Shown here: positions 45,729 to 57,014 of the stretch, one piece after another
How the letters are laid out: each line of letters starts with the position of its first letter
How positions within the stretch are numbered: position 1 is the stretch's first letter
Assembly (NCBI GenBank): GCA_000733355.1
Contig: JNVV01000054.1
Span: 16,093-80,092, forward strand
DNA length: 64,000 nt
From: Falciphora oryzae
Lineage: Eukaryota; Ascomycota; Sordariomycetes; Magnaporthales; Magnaporthaceae
Direction: 5' to 3'
Made by a program: the position numbers and the translations under genes
The notes under the pieces: model-generated
Seen by the model: only the letters and a program-made list of their open reading frames with translations
The model's database searches: none
What the model was told of the DNA's origin: nothing

Positions 45729-48700
45729 CGGTCGTCACTCCAGGAGGGAAAGACCAAAAGGATTCGGATTGTGCCGAGCACGGTTCAGAGAAGCATATAC
45801 GGTGTAGAGAGCGGCACAGACGGGACACCATCTCGGGGCCTCGCTCGTGCATGGAAATGGTCTGGAAGGGGAACCATGCACCGCGGCACGCACATGATAC
45901 ATGCTTCGTCTGTTCATGTCCCGGCGGGTTGCAACGATGGAAAAATCTCCGGTGTGACGCAAGGGCTTGGTCCCGTGAAGCCGACAGACTATCTGAACAC
46001 GTTGATGATGTGACATCAGGTCGGACGGCGTTTCTGTTGTTCATTTCGGAGTTTGGGGACAGGCGTGTGTATATTAGGCGATTAGCCTCGTGCTCTTTTT
46101 TGGTTCATTATTTATTGTTTTGGCCCCGGCGGCATCAATTCGGGGAAACTCTCGGGGTTGGCAAGTCGCAAATGAATCGAATGAATAGGTCAATAGGTCG
46201 GCTGTTCTTGCGGCCGATCTTGATTTGACCATGATACATTATAATGATAACAATGATGCGCAATGTTGATCAAGGTATCTGCCTATTACTTGGAGCCACT
46301 TCCTCCATTCCAAGAGCCGGTCGGGGACGGTCACCAAGACGACGGACCCATGGAATCGGGAGACGCCGTTTGAGTTAGCACCGAACAGTAATTCGATCTA
46401 GAGATGGGCCATCTTCAGGTGGTGATAAGCGCGCGAAGGATGCATCGGAAGTGGCCTTCGATGCGGCCACCGGATAAATTCACTGGTCACAACCCCGGCC
46501 GGCCTTTTCGTGGAGAAGCAGGAGAAAACAACTGGAGGCCCAGCGGATCGGCATTGAACCAAGCCATGCAGAGCGAGGATCCGCGGTCTCGGCCAGGCCT
46601 GCTCAGGGGCAAAGGCTGAGTTTGGTCCCCACAGTCAGCAAAGCACAGCGTGCACAGGCAGCTCGCCTTGTCACCCTACGTTTTGCCTCTAATTGGCATT
46701 TATCTCGCTTCCAGTAGTCCCGATGGCCTCCCGCCCGCTGCCCCGGCCTGGGCTTGCTACAATCTCCGGGTGGTGTAATCGAGAGGATGCTGCGGCGGCA
46801 CTGGCCGTGATTGGCTGTGTTTCAAAGTTGGCGAAATGAAGAGTTGAGGCCCTCGATTTTGCTTTCTGGTTTTGAATCAGCACACACCACCATCCGGACA
46901 GCTTCATGGTGTTTTCTCAATGCTGCAAAACCAGAGAGCCACCCAGATATTGATGCGCCGGGCCTCGCTTCAGGCCGCGTCAGTGTGCGACGTGTTTAGC
47001 GCCGGCGGCACTGAGCTGGCTCGACTGGCAATTGCTGCTTGAGCAGTGGCGGCGACTTTGTTTCGAAGGCTTGCTAAACGGCCCGGTGACACGGCGGCGG
47101 CAGGTTTCAGAAGCAAGCCACCGCCCGCGTTTGGTTATCTCGCTGGCCGTGTCTGACGCAGTGAGGCGCTCCCAACGGCTTTTTTGTCTTTTCTTCTTCC
47201 CGTTGCATCGTGACCCGTCTGTGTTCTTGGGTAATAAAAAGAAAGGCACAGCCAAGCTTTTTGTCTCGATTGCTTTTTTGCATCATTCCCCAGCGGCCTG
47301 CTCCAATGACGGGACCCGTGCTCTTCTCCTCGAGTAAAATTGACTTTTTTTTTTTCTTTCTTTTCCTGGAAATGTCCAGCCATTTGCCCCTCAGTAGGAT
47401 GCACTCCCGCTTGTGAAATGGATAAATGGTCTCCCCTGACTTGTGCCGTGGGATCCCCATTCACTCCCTGAGTCGGACTCCCCACCCAACTGCCGCCAAC
47501 CCCTGAGCCATCCCGCACTAACAGCAATGCGCGCGATTGCTGTGATTGGCTGCACCAGCTGTGAGAGTGGGAAAACCGGGCCAATTGCGAGGCTGGGGGG
47601 GCCTGCCCACACTGCTGTGCTGCACATTGATGCTGCACAGCCGAAGGCGATGGGCGCAGCGCACCGTAGCATGGAGCGTGCAGAATTTGAGTCGGGCCCC
47701 CTGTCAGCACGCCAACGTCGTCGAGAGCAACCTTGAAGAACCTTTTCCCAAGTCAGGCTGCATATGGTTGGCTGAGATGAACGGCTGCCCCATCGTCGGC
47801 CCACCCTCGCCTCGCTCCTGCCCCCTTATCGCATCGCAGCAAGCCGGGCAGTCGGGCAAGCCTGCCAGCGAAGAGTGCGCCTGCCCTGCACCAGTGCGGT
47901 GTGCCGAATCTGCACGCCCAGCAAAAAAACAAGGGGCCGGGCAAAGGAAGCACGCTGAGCGGTCAATCAAGTCAATCACGTCGGCCACAGCATCATCTAG
48001 CCAAGTTTTTTTTTTTTTCTCCTCTCTTCCTTTTTTTTCCCTTCTCCAATCGACCAATCGACCGTCATTCTTTTCCCTCCCCCATTCATTCTTTTCCGGT
48101 CGCGTCGTCATCGCACCCCGTCGCTCGCTCTGTATATGTTTTCCTTTTCGGCGTCGTCAATCGGCCGTAGATAATTCTAATCGCTTGTTTTGGCTTTATC
48201 ACCCGACACGCAGACACCCTCGCCGTGCACTATTTCGGTCTGCTTGGTGTTTGGGCCACCTCCCCGACCTCCATCCTCTAATCCCACCCAGACCCCCCTG
48301 TCGGCGCTGCTTTTGGCCGCTTGAACGCCCGCGGCCGCACAGCCCGACCATCTTGAGACGTTTGTCACGTCAGGGGCTTCGTCCAATCCTCCTCAAAGCC
48401 ACGATCATCCCGTCTCGAACCCCAAACCCTCGCTGCCATCTACCGATCTGTTGCGGCGGTCCAGCCCACACACACTGCGGGAGCTTTTTTTTTTTTTTTT
48501 TGCTGCCTCGTTGGCCCTCCGTCCCCACACCCGCCACTCGCCTTCCACCACATCCTCGCGGCGGGTAAACAAACTTTGGAAACACGCGCCCGCCTCGGTT
48601 TGCCCGATCTCGACCTCGAACCAGAACTCTCGCCCGCCTCTTAAACTCACGATCCGACGGTGACAGCGACGACCAAACGAGTCCCCGCGACTGATCCGCC

Positions 48701-48765
48701 GGCCTGTTGATTCTGGCTGGAAGGCTCGACCAAGCGGGCACCCGAAGAGAAGGCTGTAGATCTAC
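45729..48765. other. 3 kb gene-poor stretch upstream of the TBC gene
   Basis: No supported gene. From about 47990 to 48520 there are repeated T/CT tracts (48006-48019 and 48486-48500), typical of a long fungal promoter or leader for the TBC gene. A 340-codon plus-strand frame at 47546-48568 is an artefact of this composition. Several TGATTGGC (inverted CCAAT) words occur (46808, 47540). Confidence 0.45.
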
Positions 48766-51163
48766 ATGGGGATCCGGGAGAATGCTCGTTGCCACACAAT
48801 GATGGCCTTGGATGAACACGCCATCATCGACGACATCTCGGCGACCCCTAGTCCGGGCTCGCCGCCCGGCATGACCGCATCCAAATCCTCCAAATCCTCC
48901 TCCTTCCATTCTCTCAATTCCGACGACGGGAGTGTCCTGGCCGACGCCAGCCACTTCGAAGACATCGGCTTGAACGACGACAATGTCGTCCACCGCTTCG
49001 ACCGAGATGCGCCCTCCAAGGGCGCCCCGAATCCCTTCAACCCGAACTACCCTGCCGATCTCCGAGCCGCCTCGCGGAGGAATAGGTCGATGCCACGCCC
49101 CTCCAATGGCCCGAGAGAGTTGGGGAAGCCGCGTTCCCTGCGAGACATCACACCCAAGTCCCGCCCGTCCTTCCCCCCGATAGAGACCGACATTCGGAAC
49201 ATCAACGTGCGCAGCACCAACCTCAACACACTCTATCCCGCCCCCATGACCAGCCCAATACGTTCCAAAAGCTTCGGCCCACGTGGCGCCCCATTGCGCC
49301 GCCAACGGAGCCCGAGCCCGAACTGCTCCATGATCCCGAGGGATCCGAACAGGTTACTCGTCAAGCCTCGGAGGAGCAGCTGGCAGTCGACCCATGAACG
49401 CAAATCCGTCTCGGATCTCGAGAGGGAATGTGACGACGACGATGACGATATTCCTGACTACTTGATCCTTGATAACGTGCCGATTTCACCTAGGCCGCAA
49501 TCGGAGCGCTCGAGGAGCCGGGCCAGCTCCAAAGGCAACTCTCCCGAGAGACCCCCTTCCCATAGGGTTCGCAGCGTCGGAAATGGCACGCCACCCGTCG
49601 CCATGGCCCATGGCTCGCTCAAATCACCCACCTGGAAGTCAGACGGCCTCCTGACCACATCGCCCACAGCCATGCATAGCATGGTCAGTCCCACGTCGAC
49701 ACCGTCCAGCGGCGCCGTGAGCCCCTCCAAGGCAAGGACGAAGAGCTGGACCGCGGCCCTGGCCGACCTCAACGCTGAGGCAAAGGCGCTCACGGAGAAG
49801 CTTGAGGAGCACGCCGATGAGCTCCAGCAAAAATCGCAGCAGAGATGCAGCACAGGATCTATGCCGACAGGCAAGAGTACTCCCGACAACGTTGAGAGCA
49901 AGCCCCGCCACAAGTCGGCTCTGCCCGAACTGCCGCCCCTCCGCCGGTCGAACATTATGATCGACCCCCTCCCGGTATCTAAGGAGAAGGAGGCAGTGCT
50001 TTCGCGCACCCGACCGTCATGGCTTCCCCCGAAGGATCCCGCTGAGGAGCGACGCCACCTGAAGGAGTACCAGCGCATGATGGCACAGAGCGCCGAGGCG
50101 GATAAGCGCCGCGAGACGGCCAGGAAGTTGAAGTCGGAGTGCCGCGATACGGCGGTGGACTGCTTGATGCAGATTTGGGAGCGTGATGTGTTGCCGAGGT
50201 GGAACGAGGCCATCTGCGAACGCCGCACGCGAGAGCTATGGTGGAAAGGCGTCGCCCCGCGCAGCCGGGGTGCCGTCTGGATGCGTGCCATTGGCAACGA
50301 GCTCGGGCTCAGCGAGACGTCCTACCGTGCCGCCCTCCGCCGGGCCGGCGAGGCCCAGGATCGCGATGCCACTGGCAAGGGCACTACTGGTGATCAGAAG
50401 TTCACTCGCTGGCTGCGGGCCATCCACCGCGACGTCGAGTCGGCCACCTGGACCGAGCTTAAGATCTTCCAAAAGGGCGCGCCGCTCCACCAGAGCCTCG
50501 TCGATGTCCTCTCGGCTTACGCTATGTACCGAAGCGACATCGGCTATGTTCCCGGTTGCAACGTAAGTTTTCTCGACTTGATCTTCTCAGCCCTAGAATG
50601 CCGCGTCTTTGAAATGGCCATCGATCTAACAAGCTCACTTCCAGACCATGGCTGCGCTATTGCTTCTCAATCTCCCTTCGGCCACCGAGGCCTTCATCGC
50701 TTTGGCCAACGTTCTCAATAGGCCACTCCCGTTGAGTTTTTACGCTGCTGATCCAGGGGCCAAGTCAACCGCATACAGCTTGATCCTGCAGACGCTTGCT
50801 CAAAAATCACCTAGCCTGCACGAGCACCTGACGAGGCTCCCAGACCATGATCCGGACGCGTACCTGAGCGAGCTCTTCACCTCTCTCTTCACTGGCTACC
50901 TTCCCCTCGACGCCGCCGCCAGGCTGTGGGATGTTTACGTCTTTGAAGGCGACAAGGTGCTGGTGCGAGCGGCCGTAGCGCTCCTCACCGAGCGCGAGAT
51001 GTCCCTGCTGGGGGCTACGCGCATCAGCGAGGTCAAGGCCGTCCTTGAAGGTAGTTCACCCACAAGCTCGCCCGGTGATGCTCCCCGGAAGCAACACGTG
51101 GTCGGGCGGCCTGGGGAGGAGGACGCATGGATCCGGGCCGTGCGGGAGGCCGGCAAGGTTTAG
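48766..51163 (+). CDS. TBC-domain protein, catalytic fingers substituted
   Basis: Exons are 48766-50562 and 50645-51163 around an 82-bp intron, for 771 residues. The first ~430 residues are disordered and rich in S and P, with a short coil (AALADLNAEAKALTEKLEEHADELQQK). The TBC fold starts near 485 (RTRELWWKGVAPRSRGAVWM). TBC proteins are usually Rab GTPase-activating proteins using an Arg finger (IxxDxxR) and a Gln finger (YxQ). Here these positions read IHRDVES and YVPGCN, so both are replaced. The rest of the fold is intact (LVDVLSAYAMYRSDIGY; AARLWDVYVFEGD). It is probably a non-catalytic Rab-binding or scaffold member, or uses another mechanism. I recall similar substitutions in orthologous fungal proteins. 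Confidence 0.88.
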
Positions 51164-52707
51164 AGGCCGTTTGCCGTCGCTCTCTCTACCTCCTGCAGCT
51201 CCCCGACACAGCGTCTGCAGTTCAGTCACTCATCATCTCTCTCACCTAACTTACCGAACCGGGCGCGTGTCGTCTTGCACAAACACATAACTTGGCGACT
51301 TCGATTGCCCGTTCCACCCGTACATACCTTCTGGGCTGCCCCATGCCATCATCGTCGGGGTACACGACTCGGCATCTTAGGTATCTCCTCCTGGCCATCA
51401 TCACCAGCGTCCTGGCAAACCGCCGAGTTTCCTAGTTGCTTCCTCTTCTCGCATACGGCATTCATGAGCAAGCCCTGGACATTGCATAGCTCGGGCAACT
51501 CGGCCATTCTTGCATCTTGGGACGGATTTCTCGCTTCTTTTTCGGTTCTTCGCCACGACGATTTTTCCTTCCATTTCCGCCTTTCTCCCCATCTACCGAC
51601 ATATTTACCTTGACGGGCACCTGTGTCGCCTGACCCTTATTGCTTATATTCTAATTCTCATCCGCCTTGCGACACCAAGCAAAGCTGGCTTTCCCCCATT
51701 TTTACATATTTTGTCGCCGCGCATTGCAAGCACGCAGCGACAACCACGAGTCCTCCCGAACATGTGCTTTGCATGGACATATTACCCAGCCATACGTGTG
51801 GGTATCCCTTGTCCCTCTCGCCAGCGATATAGCTGCGCCTGTTTAAAGGCTTTTCTCTTTTTTATTGTATATGATGCTGTGATATTTTTGCTATTCTATA
51901 TTCTCTATTTGTGTATTCATGACGGACTGGCGCTTTACAGGCTTTACTTCATGGGGTTGTGATTTGATACAATGACATGGCCGCACGGGCGGGTATTGGC
52001 TTTGATCAATGAAAATTTGGACATATATCGGACCTTGCTTACCTTTCATGTGTGACTCCTACCCATCTCTTGAGATTTCACTTGCTAACATCCCGTACTG
52101 GGCGGCCACCTTCATGACGTCTCAGTGCAAGTCAAGCTCACGGCCAAGTCAGGCGTGCTAGTTGGAGCGGCCTAGGCTTCCCAGGTAGGAAAGGCTCGTT
52201 CCTGAACCTTGGACGTCATCCCGCAAACGTGGTTGGGGGTGACGCACTCACAGGTGGGAGAACTGATGACGCAAGCCAAGACTTTTGGGAGCAATTTGAC
52301 CTGCCTGCACCACCCAGCAAGCAGGTTCCAGCTGAAGAAGTGGCTGGCCGGCAGGTGCTCTCTCACGGCTTCGCGGAGCCCCGAGAAATGCTTGTCGGTC
52401 AAAAGCACCACTTTATAAGCCGGTGTGCTCCTCGGCGCGTCCAAGAATACATATCTTGTCTCGGCATCTAGAACACTCCAACCACCTGCACCGCCGGTCC
52501 AAGGAACACCGCTAAACAAAGACCAAGTCCCCAATACCCACCCTCAGGGTGAGAAAGAACGCGTCTCCCTTTCACGCGACCGTATTCTTCCCTTTTTGGG
52601 TACTAATTACTCCCCACACGCAAACCTTGGCAGTCCTTGTAGTCGTCGGTCTTTAGTCGTCAACACATCCTAAACGCAACAACAGGCACCCGGCCTTCTA
52701 TTACAAA
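51164..52707. other. TBC 3' region and unassigned DNA
   Basis: T-rich, A/T-rich sequence (for example 51845-51905) follows the TBC stop. No gene is recognised to 52707. Frames near 52172-52534 are short and unlike any family. Confidence 0.45.
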
Positions 52708-52842
52708 ATGCCCTTCTTCTATAGCAAAGGCGTCGGTGGCCGCCACTTTGGCACGAGCATCCACGCCGACCGTCATGGCATCCGTCGAGGACCGTGGAGG
52801 TTCAGCCTCGGCCGCTTCAACTGTTTCAAGCACCGCCACTGA
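52708..52842 (+). CDS. Candidate 44-residue small protein
   Basis: An ATG in good fungal context (TACAAAATGCC) opens a 44-codon frame. It encodes MPFFYSKGVGGRHFGTSIHA and continues with a R/G/H/F-rich stretch (RRGPWRFSLGRFNCF) to a basic end. The product is positively charged with no signal peptide or membrane helix. The leader is C/A-rich with CAACACATCC and CAACAACAGG motifs, as in fungal 5' UTRs. It could be a conserved micro-protein or the first exon of a longer gene; a second frame (52926-53045) is open downstream. Not recognised. Confidence 0.35.
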   Translation: MPFFYSKGVGGRHFGTSIHADRHGIRRGPWRFSLGRFNCFKHRH

Positions 52843-53433
52843 GGCGCTCGGCTGAAGCTGACATGCTCTCTCCCACGATTTTCCCGCCGTTTGCTTCGCA
52901 ACCAAGACACCTCCTGTCTTGGAGATGAGGACGGCTACACGCGAGGGCACCACGTTCGCCCGAGGCGCCGCCGACCTTCCGGATACACCCGCAGACCTAC
53001 ATACCCACGACCATGATTCACGACTTTTCCAGCTTGTTACTTGAATACCCATCTTCCTACCCAACCGCCACCCATTCGTGCCCGCTGGGCTCGGGCAACC
53101 GTCGACTGCGACTGGTCCTTGGAGTCTTTTCTATGTTTCTGCACTAAGGGCGGGCTAGCAATGCTTCTATGGGACCCTGGTACGCCTTGAGGCAAGAAGC
53201 CCGGAATGTTGACGTATGCAGAGACGACTCGTCACTATTAATGCCATCTTGTTGTTTTGCTTGATTTGTCACTCCCAAATGCGGCAGCGCAGGCTCCCTC
53301 TGCCGCGCCATCAGCTTAACTCGGAAACATTATCATACGTCTTAATAGACGTCTCAGTTGGTCCGATTATGTACACACCATGCTGGACCTAGCAGTGGAC
53401 AGACGGCCAGACGGAGGAACCCAGAGCTACGCC
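52843..53433. other. Intergenic DNA before the DUF2470 gene 3' end
   Basis: A minus-strand frame (52660-53064) has no family resemblance and is antisense to the candidate small ORF. A GACGT-containing A/T-rich segment at 53320-53350 may be the 3' flank of the DUF2470 gene. No gene is called. Confidence 0.4.
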
Positions 53434-54144
53434 TCAATGAGACTTGGCTTCCCTCTCAAGGATCTCGCGCTTCTTTTGGAGCACCATACGGTCGAAGCGG
53501 CGGAAGGCGGGGAGGCCCTCGAAGAAGGTCCAGAAGACCCAAAAGAAGCCGGCGGAGGAGGCGGCAGCGATGCCGTGCCTGCGCAGACGGGAGCGGTACA
53601 TTACAGTGGACTCGACGACGTGGATGAGGATGACGGGGACGGCCAGCAGCTTGACCAGCTGCACAAAGACCTCGGGCCCTCCCGGGAACCGCGAGGCGGT
53701 CACCATGTCCCAGGCGACGGTGCCGGGGTCCAGGTGGCCCGAGTAGACGAGGGCGCAGCTGACAAAGTAGAAGCCGACGGCGCCGGCGGTGAGCAGGTCC
53801 GGGACCAGGGCGGGCCAGCGGACGGCGTCGCCGGCAGACAGGTCCGGGACCAGGTCCGGGGCGGTGAGGGCGGCGCGGGCGGCCCAGGCCATGTCGATCA
53901 GGACGGCGCGGCGGTCGTCCCAGGACGCCAGGGCGGGCCGCAGGCGGACGTGGTGGGTCTTGGAGTCGGGCCCCGCGGTGATGGTCATGCAGCGCAGGTC
54001 GAGCGAGACCAGGCGGGCGTCGGCGGTGTCGGCCTCGGGGACGCCGTTGAAGTGGCGCAGGTACAGGGACAGGTCGGACGCGTGGTCCTTGTTCATGTGC
54101 GCCACGGTGCGCTCGTGCTCGGCGTGGGGGATGGTGACGGCCAT
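53434..54144 (-). CDS. DUF2470-domain integral membrane protein
   Basis: It is a single exon of 236 residues. The first ~95 residues match the DUF2470/HugZ C-terminal domain: HAEHERTVAHMNKDHASDLSLY, then LDLRCMTITAG and VRLRPALASWDDRRAVL. In bacteria and plants this domain is found in haem-related proteins. Three hydrophobic helices follow (VPDLLTAGAVGFYFVSCALV, VQLVKLLAVPVILIHVVEST and AASSAGFFWVFWTFFEGLPAF), a layout I associate with a fungal-specific family. The end is basic (RMVLQKKREILEREAKSH). I start at the ATG of MAVTIPHAEH; the frame upstream lacks an ATG. Function unproven. Confidence 0.85.
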   Translation of the reverse strand: MAVTIPHAEHERTVAHMNKDHASDLSLYLRHFNGVPEADTADARLVSLDLRCMTITAGPDSKTHHVRLRPALASWDDRRAVLIDMAWAARAALTAPDLVPDLSAGDAVRWPALVPDLLTAGAVGFYFVSCALVYSGHLDPGTVAWDMVTASRFPGGPEVFVQLVKLLAVPVILIHVVESTVMYRSRLRRHGIAAASSAGFFWVFWTFFEGLPAFRRFDRMVLQKKREILEREAKSH

Positions 54145-54967
54145 TTTTGGCTGTTTGCGTTTCAAGACTTGGAGGTGATGGGTTGAGGGTTGGTGGTTGG
54201 CGTTGGATTGTGGCTGGGCTGCGCGGGTGGACTGATTGTGGTGGTGTCCGGGCAGAACAGCAGGCGGACGAACTGTTTAGCCCAAATCTGGATTGAGCGC
54301 TGGCCCTGGGCTGCAGCGGGTGCTGCGGGCGGTACCAGGTGATCAAAGCTGAGTCGCAGGCACGGTCAATGCACGATTACAGTAGAGGTGAGCCTGCACT
54401 TCACGTTCACCTTACACACAACAGCATCAAGCCTGCACATCTTTTCTAAAAGACGCCATCTACACTCCACTCTGCGTCTATTAGCGCACTTATTTCCCAA
54501 CCACTTTGTATCCAGGAGGAAGAAGGCGGGCGACTTTGACAATAGGGAAAAGGCTTATCAACCACATTCAACACCTTTGCCACAAATTCGGCGTCGCTTT
54601 CAAAGCCGGCCGCCTCACATCTCTCCCTGCACTCCTAGCGTACTTGTAGTAGTACGTCTTGCCCTTCCTGGAGAGGTCCGCTTTACCGATGCCGAAGACG
54701 ACACCGAAGTCCACCACCTGACCTGCTTCCGCAGATCGGTGAGCATAGACTTCTTAATGTGCTCGTGGGCGTTTTTGGCCGACAGCCGGAACGTCGACAC
54801 GGCCGACCCTGATGGACGCGGCGGCGCCAGCGAAGACGGCGCTCAATTTTGCTTGTCGAACCCGGTCATGGTTCAAAGGGAGCCACAGCCGCAGTCCCAC
54901 GCCATGGAACAGGCACCATCCAGAGAGAGAAAGATAGACTGTGATGCACCGTTCAAGGCTACCTACG
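54145..54967. other. Intergenic region with a possible gene fragment
   Basis: The left part is the promoter of the DUF2470 gene. On the minus strand from about 54850 to 54560, one frame encodes AKLSAVFAGAAASIRVGRVD to PRAH, a TAA at 54754-54756, then EVYAHRSAEAGQVVDFGVVF followed by GIGKADLSRKGKTYYYKYAR. The second part looks protein-like but has no start or splice support. It may be a decayed fragment. Confidence 0.3.
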
Positions 54968-56615
54968 CTATATGCCATGAATCTGGCTGCGGGAGCGTGC
55001 TCTCTCTCTCTGCTCCCTCGTCCAGCCAATCTTCCTTCTGACGCTTGTCACGGCCACCTTCAGTGACCAATCGCTCCTGGCGTCCGCGTATCCGATCTCC
55101 ATGACCCAGTAAATGAGCGTCACCAGTCCTATCAGGGGAATCGAAACGGCAAAGCACACCCAGAACGACGAGCTCCCCGGCAGGTACGGGTCCGCCATGC
55201 CGAAGATGGAGGTCGAGAAGGAGAGCGGGAGGAACACGACGCCGAGGATGGTGAGCGCCTTGACGCTACGGGCCTCGCGCCCGGCCCGCTCCGCCTCCTG
55301 GAGCGACAGCTCTGCCGACCGGGACGCGGCCCTGTTGCCCGCCAGGCTGCCGAGCGACGAGACGGCGTCCACCAAGGCCCGGGTGCGCGCACCCAGCTCG
55401 CGGTACCTGCGCAAGAGGTGCTGGAAGTCCACAGCGCTGTTGGCCCAGCCGCGGACGGCGCCGGTGTCCTGGTCGGTACGTAAGGGGACGCCGAGCTGCA
55501 GCATGATACCCTCGAGGTCGTCCTGGTACTCGGCGACGCGGCGCTGCCAGGACTGCATGTCGCTCCAGAGCTCCTCGGCCAGGAAGACGGGGAAGTGCGT
55601 GAGGTCCTGCCGCCGGGACAGCTGCCACTGCACCGTGTCGATGTTGGCTTGGAGGAATTCAGCCAGTTTGAGGAAATGGCTGGCTATGATCTTTTCTATG
55701 AACACGCGGAGCAGTTTGGGGTCTTCAAGGCCACCCAGCGCACCGGAGTGGTGCTGCAGGTAAAACGACATGTCTTCTAACATCGATGTCCTTGGGGGCC
55801 CGCTCCGCGCTTCCATCTGGTTCCAAAGGGGCATAAAGTCTAGATACCCGGACGCATACGGCGAGGTGGTAACGCCGAACCCCGAGCGCCCAGAGTAATC
55901 GGTCAGAATCCGACGAATAGGGGGGTCGCAGAGGATGAGGCCTGTTGCTGTTAGCTTTGGCACCAAGGCTCAGGGGCAGGGTGTTTACTAAGTACGCACA
56001 TGCCCAACCGCCCGATTTCGTCGCTTTGCTCCAGAAAGTACACTTGCGCCTGCTGATGACGACATCGGAAAGCTCCCCCATAAGCCTGGTCACGGCCATG
56101 TGCCGCCCTGATGTGGCGCACACGTTGCGGAAGCCAGGCGGCCGCGCGGGAAGCACGACAGGCTCGTGGTACTTGAGCGCCACGTGGTTCCTCCCGGAGA
56201 CGGCAGACGGGAGGAACGGGATGCCGCCGCTCTCTCCGGTGTGGCGTCCGCCGAAGGGGACCAGCCTCTCGTGGTCGGCGAAGAGCGAGGGGTGGATCTG
56301 GAAGTGGTCCCCGAGCACGGCCACGAACTTGTCGCAGAGGCCCTCGAGGAGGTACACCGAGCGCGAGGGACCACCATCTGGCGCGGTTGTCGCGCTGAGA
56401 TGGCTGGCGAGATCTGTGGCTTCGGAGTATTCGATGGGTGCTCCAAAGGATCCGTCAGAGCCGAGCTGGAGGACGCTGAGGCGTGCGTTGGCTTGCCGCC
56501 AGGGCGTCCACGTCTCGTCTGGAGGCGGCGGCGAGCCCAGGACATGTGATTTCTCGATGCGAGGATCGCACGAATATAGCGATTTTGCCAATTTTTCGTA
56601 TTCGTCTTTTCCCAT
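54968..56615 (-). CDS. CorA-like membrane transporter, fungal branch
   Basis: Exons are 56000-56615 and 54968-55941 around a 58-bp intron (GTGCGT donor, GCTAACA branch), for 529 residues. The splice gives GWACLILCDPPIRRIL, matching family expectation. The large N-terminal half is the cytosolic domain found in fungal CorA-like proteins (HERLVPFG near 130; GRNHVALKYHEP). Two membrane helices lie near the C-terminus (ALTILGVVFLPLSFSTSIFG and FWVCFAVSIPLIGLVTLIYW). The CorA GMN loop signature is here GMAD, as far as can be seen, so Mg2+ selectivity is doubtful. A charged helical region precedes helix 1, as in CorA funnels. It is divergent from the OTT_1508-like gene across 399 bp. Transport of a divalent cation is inferred, not shown. 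Confidence 0.8.
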
Positions 56616-57014
56616 GATGCGCCGGAGTATGCTGCTCTCTGGGTTGCAATCTCGTAAACCAGCGGCGCGAACTCTGGTTTTTGACCCCAATTCCTTGGAG
56701 CCGCCCAGTTGCTGCCTGGCTAGTTGACCTTTGCATAGCCACCGCAGCAGTCTGCCTCCAAAAACGCCTGCCCGAGCCTTACCGAGAAGCGAGGCAGTGT
56801 CACGGTTCTACGCATTTGGCGGAGAGCCAGGGAAGGCTGTAAGCGCAGGCTGCGTCATTGGAGGGAGCCCCGCACTTGAGATCAGAGGCGGGTTCCTGTA
56901 AGCACTAATAAGGGGGTATCTGTTATACATCCTTTAGGCACCGACGCAGCTGGAAAAGTGATTTATGTTCTCGAATTCAAGTGCACTGTCCCAACGATCA
57001 CGCTTGTATTCACC
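56616..57014. promoter_or_regulatory. Divergent promoter, CorA-like / OTT_1508-like genes
   Basis: A compact 399-bp region between outward-facing starts. It contains CACTAATAAGGGGGTATC near 56902 and a GATCACGC word before the deaminase start. The short spacing suggests joint control of the two genes. Confidence 0.5.

Noticed and set aside
47546..48568. 340-codon plus-strand ORF upstream of the TBC gene
   Set aside because: Composition-driven frame through repeated T/CT tracts; no family signal; better explained as promoter and 5' leader.
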